Source: Mesorhizobium sp. L-2-11
GTDB taxonomy: Bacteria > Pseudomonadota > Alphaproteobacteria > Rhizobiales > Rhizobiaceae
DNA: 64,000 bases
Assembly (NCBI RefSeq): GCF_016756595.1
Contig: NZ_AP023257.1
Coordinates: forward strand, 5,782,001 to 5,846,000
Reading direction: 5' to 3'
A program made the translations under genes and the position numbers. This document shows, one piece after another, positions 1 through 8,053 of the stretch. The first letter of the stretch is position 1. Every line of letters starts with the position of its first letter. The notes beneath the pieces are model-generated. The model ran no database searches and was not told the origin of the DNA. It was given only the letters and a program-made list of their open reading frames with translations.

Positions 1-588
1 CCGCCTGCTACAGGGGTCGCCGTGCCGTCGCCGATGCTCATCGACCAGCCGAGAGCGCCGTCACGGATTCCGCGGAAGCCAATTCCGTCGGGCTCAGGGG
101 CGCATGCCTGGTTCCCTCCAAACGCATGCCGCTCTCGTCTATTTCTTGCAGGCGTCCCTGAACCCCAGGCGGCGCGCAGGTGCCGTTCAGCGTCGCGTGC
201 GACGATTTTGGTAAGCGGCGCGAGGATCGAACTTTCGCTCTTCAGAGCGATATCACTCAGCGAGGGTGAGACCCGTCGTCCGCTTCTACCGGTTGAGCAC
301 TGAAAGGTGATGAATCTGGCGGTCTTGCATTTGTTCAGCGCCTGCTCCAGGGCTGGCCCTCGAAACAGAAGAATATGCCGGGCGACATCACATCGTCGGA
401 CGCGAAACCTTGGTGGTAAACATCCGGGTCGATCGAGTGAGCAGTGGAATCACTATGGCGGGCGTTAGTGTGACAAGACGATCAGGATCGTCATTGATCA
501 TGTGCGGCAGATGATCTTCCGGACAGCCGAGGATCCGCGCTAATCTAGTCAAAAACAGCCGCTTCGCCGAATTTATTAGGTCTTCCCG
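1..588. other. Left-edge region with no convincing gene
   Basis: I see no open frame here with rhizobial codon use, a ribosome binding site and recognisable protein content. The one frame of about 93 codons at 22-303 is rich in Pro, Arg and Ser, as expected for a shadow frame in GC-rich DNA. The stretch ends at a 12-bp copy of the guaA 3' end, so it may lie outside the islet that starts there. Confidence 0.5.
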
Positions 589-600
589 TCACTCCCACTC
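589..600. repeat. 12-bp direct copy of the guaA 3' end (candidate attachment site)
   Basis: The bases TCACTCCCACTC are identical, in the same orientation, to the last 12 bases of guaA at 5213-5224. On the minus strand they would read Glu-Trp-Glu-stop, the GuaA C-terminus. The 4.6 kb between the two copies is accessory DNA. I infer the far attachment-site half left by a site-specific recombinase that uses guaA; a chance match is possible but unlikely for a preselected 12-mer. Confidence 0.55.
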
Positions 601-605
601 AGTGC

Positions 606-639
606 AAACTGGACACTCCCCGCAGCATAAACTGGACAC
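606..639. repeat. Pair of AAACTGGACAC direct repeats
   Basis: AAACTGGACAC occurs at 606-616 and 629-639, 23 bases apart, immediately next to the 12-bp guaA copy. Short repeats of this kind are common at insertion-sequence ends, where they bind transposase, but no matching transposase gene lies nearby. I read it as a possible leftover end of an unidentified insertion sequence. Confidence 0.35.
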
Positions 640-854
640 CTCAAGACCCACCCGCTCCGAGGGCCAACAGCACGGTTCAAGGTGCAATGTCGCGCCCTCC
701 ACTTGCTGAATTTCTTCCCGCAGGGGGGCCGGGCGAGGTTGAATAACCTGTAGAAAGCCTGTGGGTCTTTTGGGACCGTTTGCGGACCGGCCTGAGCCTA
801 GGAATCGTTTTGCTCAACTGCCCCTTCGAGACGGCTGACAGTTGTGTGCGTCAA

Positions 855-2255
855 GTTCTGCAAAAATGGCGTGGCATTCAGCGGTGACGTTGGCGTGTCC
901 GCCGCGCAGCCCCCGTGTTTAGCGGAGCGGCGGACATGGCGGCCGCGTCAGGCGGCCAGTGCCCTCAGGTTCTCCTTCTTGTGCTCGCGCAGATGATCCA
1001 TGTTGAGGTAGCGGGTCGCCTCGAGCCAGTTCTCGTGGATCTCCACCGCCAATGCCCGAACCAGCCGCAAACAGCTCTGCGGGTTGGGGAAGATGCGAAC
1101 GACCAGGGTGCGCCGCTTGATCTCCTGGTTCAGCCGCTCCAGCATGTTCGTCGACTTCATGTGCTTGTGATGCGGCAGCGGCAGCCGATAGAAGCTCAGC
1201 GTCTCCTCGATGTTGTTCTCCACCCAATCCACCAGCTTCGGGTATTTGGCCTGCCATTTGGCGATCCACTGCGCCAGGTCGCGCTTGACCTCGGCGAGGT
1301 CGCGCCGGTCATAGAACCATCTGAGCTCCATCAGGCAGTCGTCATCGACCTTGCGCGGCACATAATCGAGCGCGTTTCTGAGGAAGTGCACGTAACAGCG
1401 CTGCCAGACTGCCTCGGGCAGGACTTCGCGGATCGCTGCCCTGAGCCCCGGATGGTCGTCGGAGACGACAAACTCGACGCCGGCGAGCCCGCGCTGCTTG
1501 AGCCCTGCCACGAACGCGCGCCAGCTCGAATGGCTTTCACGGTTGGCCAGCTCGACACCGAGCACCTGGCGCCGGCCTTCCCAGTCGACGCCGATCGCCA
1601 CCAAGACGGCCTGGCTGGCGATCACGCCGGCCTCGCGCGCCCGCTCGTAGCGCGCGTCCAGAATGAGGTACGGGTAAGGTTCGGCAAGCCGCTGCTCAAA
1701 GAACGCCTTCAGCGCCTCATCCAGCCGCGCCGTCGCCTGGCTTACCGTCGAGGCCGAGAAGGAATGGCCGCACAGATCCTCGGTGATCGCCTTCACCTTG
1801 CGCGTCGACACGCCTTGCACGTACATCTCGACCAGCGCCGATACCAGTGCCTTCTCCGAGCGCTGGTAACGCTCAAACAACTCCGTCGAGAACCGGCCGG
1901 CCCGATCTTGCGGAACCCGAAGTTCCAGCACGCCAACCCGCGTCACAAGCTTGCGTTCGTAATAGCCGGACCGGTAACCAACCCGCTCCGTCGTCCGCTC
2001 GCCTTTCTCGGCCCCGATCGCCTCCGTCATCTCGGCTTCCAAAGCCTCCTGCACCACAGTCTGCAAAACTCTGCGGAAGCCGTCCTCATCCGACAACAGC
2101 AACGCTTTCAACTCGCCTCTGCTCAGTCTAACCTCTCGCTTGGTCATGGCACTTACCCTTCCACGGGAATCGGTGATCGCAACGTCACCAGCGTGCCATG
2201 GCCGCCCCTCGCCTCAGAGTAAGGGCTGTTCTCTCTCCAGAGCTTTTTGCAGAAC
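855..2255 (-). mobile_element. IS256-family insertion sequence
   Basis: The element is about 1.4 kb, the usual size for IS256, and holds one transposase gene. Its ends carry a perfect 12-bp inverted repeat: GTTCTGCAAAAA at 855-866 and its complement at 2244-2255. I see no matching 8-9 bp target duplication outside these ends, so either the true ends lie slightly further out or the flanks were rearranged after insertion. Part of the right end, AACCTTCAGAA (2253-2263), recurs as a direct copy at 2335-2345. Confidence 0.8.
948..2147 (-). CDS. IS256-family transposase (399 aa)
   Basis: This is a mutator-type DDE transposase that would cut and paste the surrounding element. The protein has the usual full length for the family and no internal stop. 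The likely catalytic triad is visible: Asp164 in LILDARYER, Asp230 or 231 in VVSDDHPGL, and Glu337 in the NMLERLNQEIKRR signature near the C-terminus. The zinc-knuckle-like CYVHFLRN segment typical of the family is also present near residue 251. The gene starts at an ATG just inside the right end and fills most of the element. It looks intact and could be active. It has no functional link to its neighbours. Confidence 0.93.
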   Translation of the reverse strand: MTKREVRLSRGELKALLLSDEDGFRRVLQTVVQEALEAEMTEAIGAEKGERTTERVGYRSGYYERKLVTRVGVLELRVPQDRAGRFSTELFERYQRSEKALVSALVEMYVQGVSTRKVKAITEDLCGHSFSASTVSQATARLDEALKAFFEQRLAEPYPYLILDARYERAREAGVIASQAVLVAIGVDWEGRRQVLGVELANRESHSSWRAFVAGLKQRGLAGVEFVVSDDHPGLRAAIREVLPEAVWQRCYVHFLRNALDYVPRKVDDDCLMELRWFYDRRDLAEVKRDLAQWIAKWQAKYPKLVDWVENNIEETLSFYRLPLPHHKHMKSTNMLERLNQEIKRRTLVVRIFPNPQSCLRLVRALAVEIHENWLEATRYLNMDHLREHKKENLRALAA

Positions 2256-2416
2256 CTTCAGAACACTATCCGGCTGACCGGCCAAAGACGCCCCTCAGGG
2301 GAGAGGGGGCCCGCGTTCCGTGACACCGGCCCGCAACCTTCAGAATATGATAGCTCGCGGCAAGGAAGCCGGTGCTGGTTTATCAGAAGGCCCCGCAGGC
2401 GGCAGCGGCGGAATAG

Positions 2417-2902
2417 TCAGAGCCAGCGGCGAACCTCGGCCTTGTAGCGGCGGTAGTCGTCGCCGAACTTCGCTTCGAGATAGCGCTCCTCGCGGGCGAT
2501 CACCTGCGTCTGGATCGCGATCAGCACCAACGGGAGCAAGGCGAAGGCGATCGGCCCGTCGAAGCCGATCGCAAGGCCGGCATAGGTAAGCGCCATGCCG
2601 AGATACATGGCATTGCGGGTCCACCGATAAGGACCGGTCGTTGCGATGAGGGTCGTTGGCTGCGACGGCGGAACGTTGGTGCCCAGCCGCCGGAACAGCC
2701 CCGCCGCCGCAAGGATCATCGCCGCGCCGGCAACGAACAGCAGCGCGCCCGTCGCGACCAGCAACCGCCAGTCGATGCCGAAAGAGCGCAGGGTGACGAA
2801 CCGCTCCGCCGCCAGCCCCAACAGCAGCGCTCCCAGATAGACGAAGGGCGGAGGGAAGCGCACACCCGCGCTGTCCGGTTCGACGGCCATGCTCCTCTCC
2901 AA
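2417..2902 (-). CDS. Isoprenylcysteine carboxyl methyltransferase-like membrane protein (161 aa)
   Basis: This is a small integral membrane methyltransferase of the ICMT/phospholipid-N-methyltransferase superfamily, which uses S-adenosylmethionine on a lipid or lipid-linked substrate. Three to four hydrophobic segments are evident. The family signature follows in order: GPYRWTRNAMYLG near residue 95, then the charged REERYLEAKFGDDYRRY block near the C-terminus, which forms the SAM pocket. Bacteria with such proteins usually do not prenylate proteins, so the real substrate is unknown. The gene lies 9 bases downstream of the flavin oxidoreductase gene and on the same strand, so the two are probably cotranscribed. 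It lies in the candidate guaA islet. Confidence 0.8.
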   Translation of the reverse strand: MERSMAVEPDSAGVRFPPPFVYLGALLLGLAAERFVTLRSFGIDWRLLVATGALLFVAGAAMILAAAGLFRRLGTNVPPSQPTTLIATTGPYRWTRNAMYLGMALTYAGLAIGFDGPIAFALLPLVLIAIQTQVIAREERYLEAKFGDDYRRYKAEVRRWL

Positions 2903-2911
2903 TCTCTGCTC

Positions 2912-3808
2912 TCAAACCAGCATCGACTGCTGGGCGAAGATACCCGCCATCGCGCCGTGCGATGATGCCAGGGTGACCGATGGCGGCGTAAGGGGGTTGG
3001 CGAGGTCGCCGGCGGCGTAGATGCCGGGCATGCTGGTTTCGCGGCGCTCGTCGACCTTGAGGATGATGCCGAGGGGCGTATCGACCGTGGCGAGGCCCAG
3101 TGTTTCATGGAGGTTTGCGGACGGCTTGTTGCGCGGATGCGCGAACAGGATGTCGACCGCGACATTTGTGCCGGTATCGAGCTTGACGGTGGCGTTATGG
3201 CCCCCGTGATGGGCGATCTCGATGATCCGGCCATCGACGACAGGTGTGTTGCGGCGCGTCAGATCGGCCCGGATATCGGGCGGAATGTCGTGACCATCGG
3301 CGAAGACCGTCAACCTGTCGGTCCAATCGTGGAACAGCCTGACCTGATTGTGCGACTGCCGGCCGGACCAGACGAGGCCCCAATGCTGGCCGGCGACTTC
3401 AAAGCCGTCGCAATAGGGGCAGGGCACGATGGAGGTGCCCCAGCCTTCGGCAAAGCCCGGAACATCAGGCATCTGGTCGGCGACGCCATAGCTCAGGATC
3501 AGGCGGCGCGCGCCAAGGCTTGCGCCATCGGCAGTGAGTACGGAGAAATCGTCGATGGCGCCGGAGACGCTGTCGGCCCGGGCATTGACCAGCCTGATCG
3601 TGGGATAACGCGCCAGCTGCTGCCGCGCCTCGGCCAGGATGTCCAGCGGTGGCTTGTGATCGTGGCCGAGCAGACCATGCGAGTGGCCGGCGAAGCGATT
3701 GCGCGGCAGGCCGGTATCGAGAACGGTGACTTTGCGGCGGGCACGGCCGAGCTGCAAGGCGGCGGCGAGACCGGCAAAGCTGCCGCCGATGATGATGACG
3801 TCATCCAT
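2912..3808 (-). CDS. Thioredoxin reductase-like NAD(P)/FAD oxidoreductase (298 aa)
   Basis: This is a cytoplasmic flavoprotein of the thioredoxin reductase superfamily. The FAD-binding Rossmann motif is at the extreme N-terminus (DVIIIGGSFAGLAAALQLG). A redox CxxC, CPYCDGFEV, sits about residue 133, where thioredoxin reductases carry CATCDG, and the FAD-contacting AAGDLANP is near residue 270. The longer open frame starts 31 codons upstream, but the FAD motif should begin within a few residues of the start, so I chose the ATG at 3808. A divergent TetR gene probably controls it, and the ICMT-like gene follows 9 bases downstream. The electron acceptor is unknown; it may be a low-molecular-weight disulfide or a small redox protein. 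Confidence 0.82.
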   Translation of the reverse strand: MDDVIIIGGSFAGLAAALQLGRARRKVTVLDTGLPRNRFAGHSHGLLGHDHKPPLDILAEARQQLARYPTIRLVNARADSVSGAIDDFSVLTADGASLGARRLILSYGVADQMPDVPGFAEGWGTSIVPCPYCDGFEVAGQHWGLVWSGRQSHNQVRLFHDWTDRLTVFADGHDIPPDIRADLTRRNTPVVDGRIIEIAHHGGHNATVKLDTGTNVAVDILFAHPRNKPSANLHETLGLATVDTPLGIILKVDERRETSMPGIYAAGDLANPLTPPSVTLASSHGAMAGIFAQQSMLV

Positions 3809-3869
3809 GGTGGTGGGCTCCGTGTTGTGGTTAGGCTGGGCCTGCCTTGCATATTTTAGACACTGCGTG

Positions 3870-3895
3870 GTATCGTAATTCAAGAAATAGGATAC
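3870..3895. promoter_or_regulatory. Possible TetR operator between the oxidoreductase and tetR genes
   Basis: GTATC at 3870-3874 and its complement GATAC at 3891-3895 form a small inverted repeat in the divergent promoter region, where a TetR-family autorepressor would bind. The arms are short, so this is only a candidate. The region is otherwise AT-rich compared with its surroundings. Confidence 0.35.
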
Positions 3896-3915
3896 TGTCA
3901 AGGACTGGAATTGTC

Positions 3916-4563
3916 GTGACCGAAATTAGCCAGGGCCGGCGCGGCCGGCCCGCCAACGAGGCGCTTGGCCAAACGATAGTCGACGCCGCGGGCGAACTCT
4001 TTGCGGAACTGGGTTTTCAAGCGACGACATTGGACATGGTCGCCCAGCGGGCGAAGATATCCAAGCTCAGCATCTACAGGCACTTCGAGAACAAGGAGGC
4101 GCTGTTCAGCGCGGCCTTTGCGGCCCGCTGCCATCAGTTTGTACCACAGGCCCTTTTTGAAGGCGTCGGCGGTTCGGCCGAAGATCAGCTCATGGCGGTG
4201 GGATCATCCCTGCTTCGCACGCTGTTGCGCCCGGGCGTCCGCAGTGTCGAAGCCATGGTCATGACCGACAGGACGAATCAACAGGCGTTGAGCAAGCTCC
4301 ATTACGAAGCCGGCCCCGCCCACATCATCGCCCAAATCGAGGCCCTGTTGCGTCAGTTGCACGCGAAGGCGGTTCTGAACGTGCCCGATCCTCTCCGGTC
4401 TGCCCGCTTGTTTGCCGCGCTTTTCAAAGGATCCGATCTCCTGATTATCGCACGCTTCGATCAGGCGAGAGCAGAGGACGACAACGAAATCGAATCCTAT
4501 TGCCGGTCGGCCGTCGCCATGTTCATCGCCGCGCACGGTGGCAACGACCACGCGGGCGGATAA
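3916..4563 (+). CDS. TetR/AcrR-family transcriptional regulator (215 aa)
   Basis: This is a one-component repressor with an N-terminal TetR helix-turn-helix (ATTLDMVAQRAKISKLSIYRHFENKEALF, about residues 33-61) and a C-terminal ligand-binding domain without an obvious ligand signature. An ATG at 3847 is in frame, but using it would leave only 38 bases between divergent start codons. I prefer the GTG at 3916, which has AAGGA 12 bases upstream and leaves a normal promoter region holding an inverted repeat. Divergence from the oxidoreductase/methyltransferase pair suggests that the regulator represses that operon together with itself. It is likely to sense an electrophile or a small lipophilic compound; this is inferred from context only. 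Confidence 0.85.
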   Translation: MTEISQGRRGRPANEALGQTIVDAAGELFAELGFQATTLDMVAQRAKISKLSIYRHFENKEALFSAAFAARCHQFVPQALFEGVGGSAEDQLMAVGSSLLRTLLRPGVRSVEAMVMTDRTNQQALSKLHYEAGPAHIIAQIEALLRQLHAKAVLNVPDPLRSARLFAALFKGSDLLIIARFDQARAEDDNEIESYCRSAVAMFIAAHGGNDHAGG

Positions 4564-4876
4564 GCATTTGATTGCTCGGGGCAGCTTGGCCGGGACCGTC
4601 GTCCAGGCGCTTCGTCATATTGGGCCGGCGCGCGCGGCCGAGCTTGCACAGATCGCGGCACCTCATCTTTCTCCCAACGATAAAAAGACGCTCGCACTAC
4701 CGCGGTCCAAGCTCCCGCCTGGATGCGGTCGACGCTTCTCTCCATCGCAGATCCGGCAGCAGTCGCGACAACATTTGATAGGTGATGCGACGGTGCCATC
4801 CGACGATATGCGATCGGGTCCGGAACATCGATCGGTACCGCAGCCAAAGCTGAAAACTATGTATGTCGATAACTAA

Positions 4877-5031
4877 AGTACCGTCAGCGCGGAAATGTCA
4901 TGCTACGGGGCGTTTTCGTTGTATATTTCAAAGCGTTGACACACAGAAAAGTACCGTCAAACCCTAAACGAATGACGGTACTTTTTAGAATGCTCTGTCG
5001 GATACGAAAAACACCGTCAAAAGTACCGTCA
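4877..5031. repeat. AGTACCGTCA direct-repeat cluster next to the guaA attachment site
   Basis: AGTACCGTCA occurs on the plus strand at 4877-4886, 4950-4959 and 5022-5031. A shorter ACCGTCA lies at 5013-5019, and the inverted form TGACGGTACT at 4973-4982. The spacing is irregular and there are no uniform spacers, so it is not a CRISPR. Short direct repeats within about 350 bases of an attachment core are what arm-type integrase or excisionase binding sites look like. Confidence 0.55.
4947..4986 (+). terminator. Terminator-like hairpin built from two inverted repeat copies
   Basis: AAAAGTACCGTCA and its exact complement TGACGGTACTTTT enclose a 13-base loop and are followed by further Ts. This 13-bp stem with a T-run resembles a Rho-independent terminator for plus-strand transcription coming from tetR, although that gene ends almost 400 bases earlier. 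It may instead be a recombinase binding site. Confidence 0.5.
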
Positions 5032-5212
5032 GAGTGATCTGCTACAAGCTGCGAGCCGCGCCAGGCGCTCCGATAAACTTAACGATTTCAATGACTTGAT
5101 AGATTTGTCAATTCCATTGATAATGTGCCTTGGCTAGCAGTCTGCCCTGCCCGCAAATCATTGTATTTTTTGCGAAATACTACGCTAGAGCCGCCTATCA
5201 TCGCCGTTTCCC

Positions 5213-6775
5213 TCACTCCCACTCGATTGTGCCCGGCGGTTTGCTCGTCACGTCGTAGACGACGCGATTGATGCCGCGCACCTCGTTGATGATGCGGGTG
5301 GCGGCGGCGCCGAGGAACGCCATGTCGTAGTGGTAGAAATCCGCCGTCATGCCGTCGACCGAGGTGACGGCGCGCAGCGCGCAGACGAATTCATAGGTGC
5401 GGCCATCACCCATGACGCCGACGGTCTGCACCGGCAGCAGCACGGCGAAGGCCTGCCAGATGGCGTCGTAGAGGCCGGCCTTGCGGATCTCGTCGAGATA
5501 GATGGCATCGGCCTCACGCAGGATCTCCAGCTTTTCGCGGGTGATGCCGCCCGGGCAGCGGATGGCAAGACCGGGTCCGGGAAACGGGTGCCGGCCGATG
5601 AAGCTGTCGGGTAGGCCGAGTTCCTTGCCGAGCACCCTGACCTCATCCTTGAACAGCTCGCGCAGCGGCTCGACCAGCTGCATGTTCATGCGCTCGGGCA
5701 GGCCGCCGACATTGTGGTGCGACTTGATGGTCACCGACGGGCCGCCGGTGAAGGAGACGCTTTCGATGACGTCGGGATAGAGCGTGCCTTGCGCCAGGAA
5801 ATCGGCGCCGCCGAGCTTCTCGGCCTCTTCCTCGAACACCTCGATGAACAGCCGGCCGATGGTCTTGCGCTTCTTTTCCGGGTCCGACTCGCCTTCGAGC
5901 GCGCCGATAAAACGATCCGAAGCATCGACCAGGATGAGCGGCAGATTGTAGTGCTGGCGAAACATCTCGACCACGCCTGATGCCTCGTCCTTGCGCATCA
6001 GCCCGTGGTCGACAAGGATGCAGGTGAGCTGATCGCCGACCGCCTCATGGATCAGCAGTGCTGCGACCGAGGAATCGACGCCGCCCGAAAGCGCGCAGAT
6101 GACCTTGCCCTTGCCGACCTGCTTGCGGATCGTCTCGACCGCGTGCTCGCGGTAGGCGCGCATCGTCCAGTCGCCTTCGATCCCGGCGATCTTGTGGACG
6201 AAGTTTTGCAGCAGCCGCGCGCCGTCCGGCGTGTGCACCACTTCGGGGTGGAACATGATGCCATACATCTTGCGTTCGACATTGCCGAAGATGGCGAAGG
6301 GCGAGCCTTCCGATTTTCCGAACACCTCGAATCCCTTGGGCAGCGAGATGACGCGGTCGCCGTGGCTCATCCACACCTGGTGGCGCTGGCCCGGCGCCCA
6401 CAGGCCCTCGAACAGCGGGCTGTCCTTCTGGATCTCGACGAAGGCACGGCCGAATTCGCGATGGTCGGAGCTTTCGGCGACGCCGCCCATCTGCACGCAC
6501 ATGGCCATCTGGCCGTAGCAGATGCCAAGCACCGGCACACCGGCGTCAAAGACGATCTGCGGCGCGCGCGGGCTGCCGATGTCGCCGGTCGAGGCCGGGC
6601 CGCCGGAGAGAACCACCGCCTTCGGATTGATGCGCCTGAACGCCGCTTCGGCCGACTGGAACGGCACGATCTCGGAAAACACGCCGGCCTCGCGGATGCG
6701 CCTGGCGATGAGCTGCGTGAACTGGCTGCCGAAATCGACAATCAGGACGGTGTCGGGATGATTGGCTATCTTCAT
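5213..6775 (-). CDS. guaA: GMP synthase, glutamine-hydrolysing (520 aa)
   Basis: The enzyme converts XMP to GMP in the last step of guanine nucleotide synthesis, using glutamine and ATP. The length and domain order are standard. A class I glutamine amidotransferase comes first, with nucleophile Cys in VLGICYGQM near residue 90 and FHPEV near residue 180. The ATP-pyrophosphatase follows, with the SGGVDSS loop near residue 230. The C-terminal dimerisation domain ends in KPPGTIEWE. The last four codons form the 12-bp sequence duplicated at 589-600, so the 3' end doubles as a probable integration site; the gene itself is intact. Downstream on the minus strand lies accessory DNA rather than an obvious operon partner. 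Confidence 0.98.
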   Translation of the reverse strand: MKIANHPDTVLIVDFGSQFTQLIARRIREAGVFSEIVPFQSAEAAFRRINPKAVVLSGGPASTGDIGSPRAPQIVFDAGVPVLGICYGQMAMCVQMGGVAESSDHREFGRAFVEIQKDSPLFEGLWAPGQRHQVWMSHGDRVISLPKGFEVFGKSEGSPFAIFGNVERKMYGIMFHPEVVHTPDGARLLQNFVHKIAGIEGDWTMRAYREHAVETIRKQVGKGKVICALSGGVDSSVAALLIHEAVGDQLTCILVDHGLMRKDEASGVVEMFRQHYNLPLILVDASDRFIGALEGESDPEKKRKTIGRLFIEVFEEEAEKLGGADFLAQGTLYPDVIESVSFTGGPSVTIKSHHNVGGLPERMNMQLVEPLRELFKDEVRVLGKELGLPDSFIGRHPFPGPGLAIRCPGGITREKLEILREADAIYLDEIRKAGLYDAIWQAFAVLLPVQTVGVMGDGRTYEFVCALRAVTSVDGMTADFYHYDMAFLGAAATRIINEVRGINRVVYDVTSKPPGTIEWE

Positions 6776-6831
6776 GGCGAGCGTTTAGAGAAAGAAACGA
6801 GTCGGCGCAATGGGTTGCGAATGCGTCTCTG

Positions 6832-7515
6832 TCACTCCGTTTCCGCGCCATGCGATGGTCCAAACTGCAGCGCACCGGAGCCGATCGCCTGTTCCAGCCG
6901 CGTCACCGCATCCGCCAGCTTCTTGTCGATGACATGGAGATACTCCTTCCAGTCGTCGACATGCCTGAGATCGGCAGCCCCGTCGGAAATGCCGCGCAGC
7001 CCGACGAGCGGCACGCCAAACAATTGGCAGGCTCGCAGGCAGGCAAAAGTCTCCATGTCGACCATGTCCTCGCCAATCGCATCATAGGCGCTGCCGGAAA
7101 TGATCGCCGCGCCGGTCGACAGCGTCGCCTCTCTTATGCCTGGAATCCTGAACGGCAGCGGCACGGTCACTGGCAGGTCGAGAAACGGCGTCGCGCCCTT
7201 CTCGAAGCCCAATGGCGAGGCGTCGATGTCGCGGTAGGCGACAGAAACGGCCTGGTAGATCTCCGTCTGTTCCAGAGTCCGGCTGCCGGCCGAGCCGAGC
7301 GACACGACGAGGTCCGGCAGCGCCTTTTCAGATTTGAGCCATGACAGTTCCGCGCCCAGCGTGACACCCGCTTCGACCGGACCCACCCCTGTCATGACAG
7401 GCGTGAACAGCCGCTGCAGATGCGGCCCGTATTCGACCTGCGCCGCCATCACGAAGAGGACGTCCCTGCCGGCAATTCTGACGGCCTTGCGCATCGGATC
7501 AGCCTTCAATGCCAT
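6832..7515 (-). CDS. 5'-methylthioadenosine/S-adenosylhomocysteine nucleosidase-like protein (227 aa)
   Basis: This purine-nucleosidase/phosphorylase fold protein removes adenine from methylthioadenosine or S-adenosylhomocysteine, which relieves product inhibition of methyltransferases and feeds methionine salvage. The family motifs are present: VSLGSAGS near residue 92, the substrate-binding VDMETFA near residue 152, and the catalytic SDGA (Asp) near residue 178. The assignment rests on the fold and these residues; hydrolase versus phosphorylase cannot be separated by eye. Its start overlaps the 3' end of the upstream thioesterase gene by 17 bases, so the two are translationally coupled. guaA follows 56 bases downstream. 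Confidence 0.85.
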   Translation of the reverse strand: MALKADPMRKAVRIAGRDVLFVMAAQVEYGPHLQRLFTPVMTGVGPVEAGVTLGAELSWLKSEKALPDLVVSLGSAGSRTLEQTEIYQAVSVAYRDIDASPLGFEKGATPFLDLPVTVPLPFRIPGIREATLSTGAAIISGSAYDAIGEDMVDMETFACLRACQLFGVPLVGLRGISDGAADLRHVDDWKEYLHVIDKKLADAVTRLEQAIGSGALQFGPSHGAETE

Positions 7516-7957
7516 CGCGACCGACCACCGTCATCATCGTTCCGGTCATGGTGGCGATCAGCTTGGCCTCGCCATCGACGGCAAAGGCATAGGCCTGGCC
7601 GTCGGCGACGATGATGGTGCGGCCGGGCTTGGTCACCGAGCCGCGGAACAGAAAACGCTCGCCCCGGCCCGGCGCCAGCAGATTGACCTTGAACTCGATG
7701 GTCAGCACACTGGAGCTTTCCGGCATCAGCGAAAACGCCGCATAGCCGCAGGCAGAGTCCAGCGCCGTCGAGATGACGCCGGCATGAAGAAAGCCATGCT
7801 GCTGGGTCAGCGCCGCCGAATAGGGCATCTCGATCTCGATTATGCCGGGCGTCACCAGCGTCAGCTCGGCGCCGATGGTGGCCATGGCGTTCTGGCGCGC
7901 AAAGGACGTCCTGACGCGGTCCTCATAGTTCGGGGCGGGTACGATCTCTGCTGCCAT
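7499..7957 (-). CDS. PaaI-family hotdog thioesterase (152 aa)
   Basis: This is a small single-domain acyl-CoA thioesterase of the 4HBT/PaaI type, which hydrolyses short or aromatic acyl-CoA thioesters in the cytoplasm. The conserved block QQHGFLHAGVISTALDSACGYAA (about residues 68-90) carries the active-site loop and the start of the hotdog helix. FKVNLLAPGRGE near residue 128 is the typical beta-strand signature. The length is normal. The gene overlaps the nucleosidase gene by 17 bases, but I know of no metabolic reason for the pairing. The acyl substrate cannot be deduced from the sequence. Confidence 0.85.
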   Translation of the reverse strand: MAAEIVPAPNYEDRVRTSFARQNAMATIGAELTLVTPGIIEIEMPYSAALTQQHGFLHAGVISTALDSACGYAAFSLMPESSSVLTIEFKVNLLAPGRGERFLFRGSVTKPGRTIIVADGQAYAFAVDGEAKLIATMTGTMMTVVGRDGIEG

Positions 7958-8053
7958 GGCTTGTCACGCTCCTGTCAGAAAAGCTTATTGCAGAGGCATG
8001 AGCGGCAGGCAATCGCTATTGCTGCACTGCAGCAATAGTTCCGCCGGCAAGGT

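Larger units (their letters stand above)
4564..5212. other. Gene-free stretch between tetR and guaA, with a repeat cluster
   Basis: No convincing gene is present in these roughly 650 bases. The guaA-proximal half is clearly more AT-rich than its surroundings and contains the AGTACCGTCA repeat cluster and a strong hairpin. This is the place where the integrase gene and attachment-site arms of an element inserted at guaA would be expected; only the repeats remain. Confidence 0.55.
589..5224. mobile_element. Candidate decayed genomic islet at the 3' end of guaA
   Basis: This segment of about 4.6 kb is bounded by 12-bp direct repeats of the guaA 3' end. It contains an IS256 element, a small methyltransferase/oxidoreductase/TetR cluster, a stretch of more than 600 bases without genes, and a cluster of AGTACCGTCA repeats close to the guaA side. 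guaA is a known integration target; IntG of tripartite Mesorhizobium ICEs uses it. No integrase or excisionase gene is present, so if this is an islet it is no longer self-mobile. Confidence 0.45.

Noticed and set aside
22..303. 93-codon frame at the left edge
   Set aside because: Pro/Arg/Ser-rich product, no ribosome binding site, no motifs.
4877..5031. CRISPR-like array
   Set aside because: Repeats are only 10 bp, irregularly spaced, one is inverted, and no cas genes are present.
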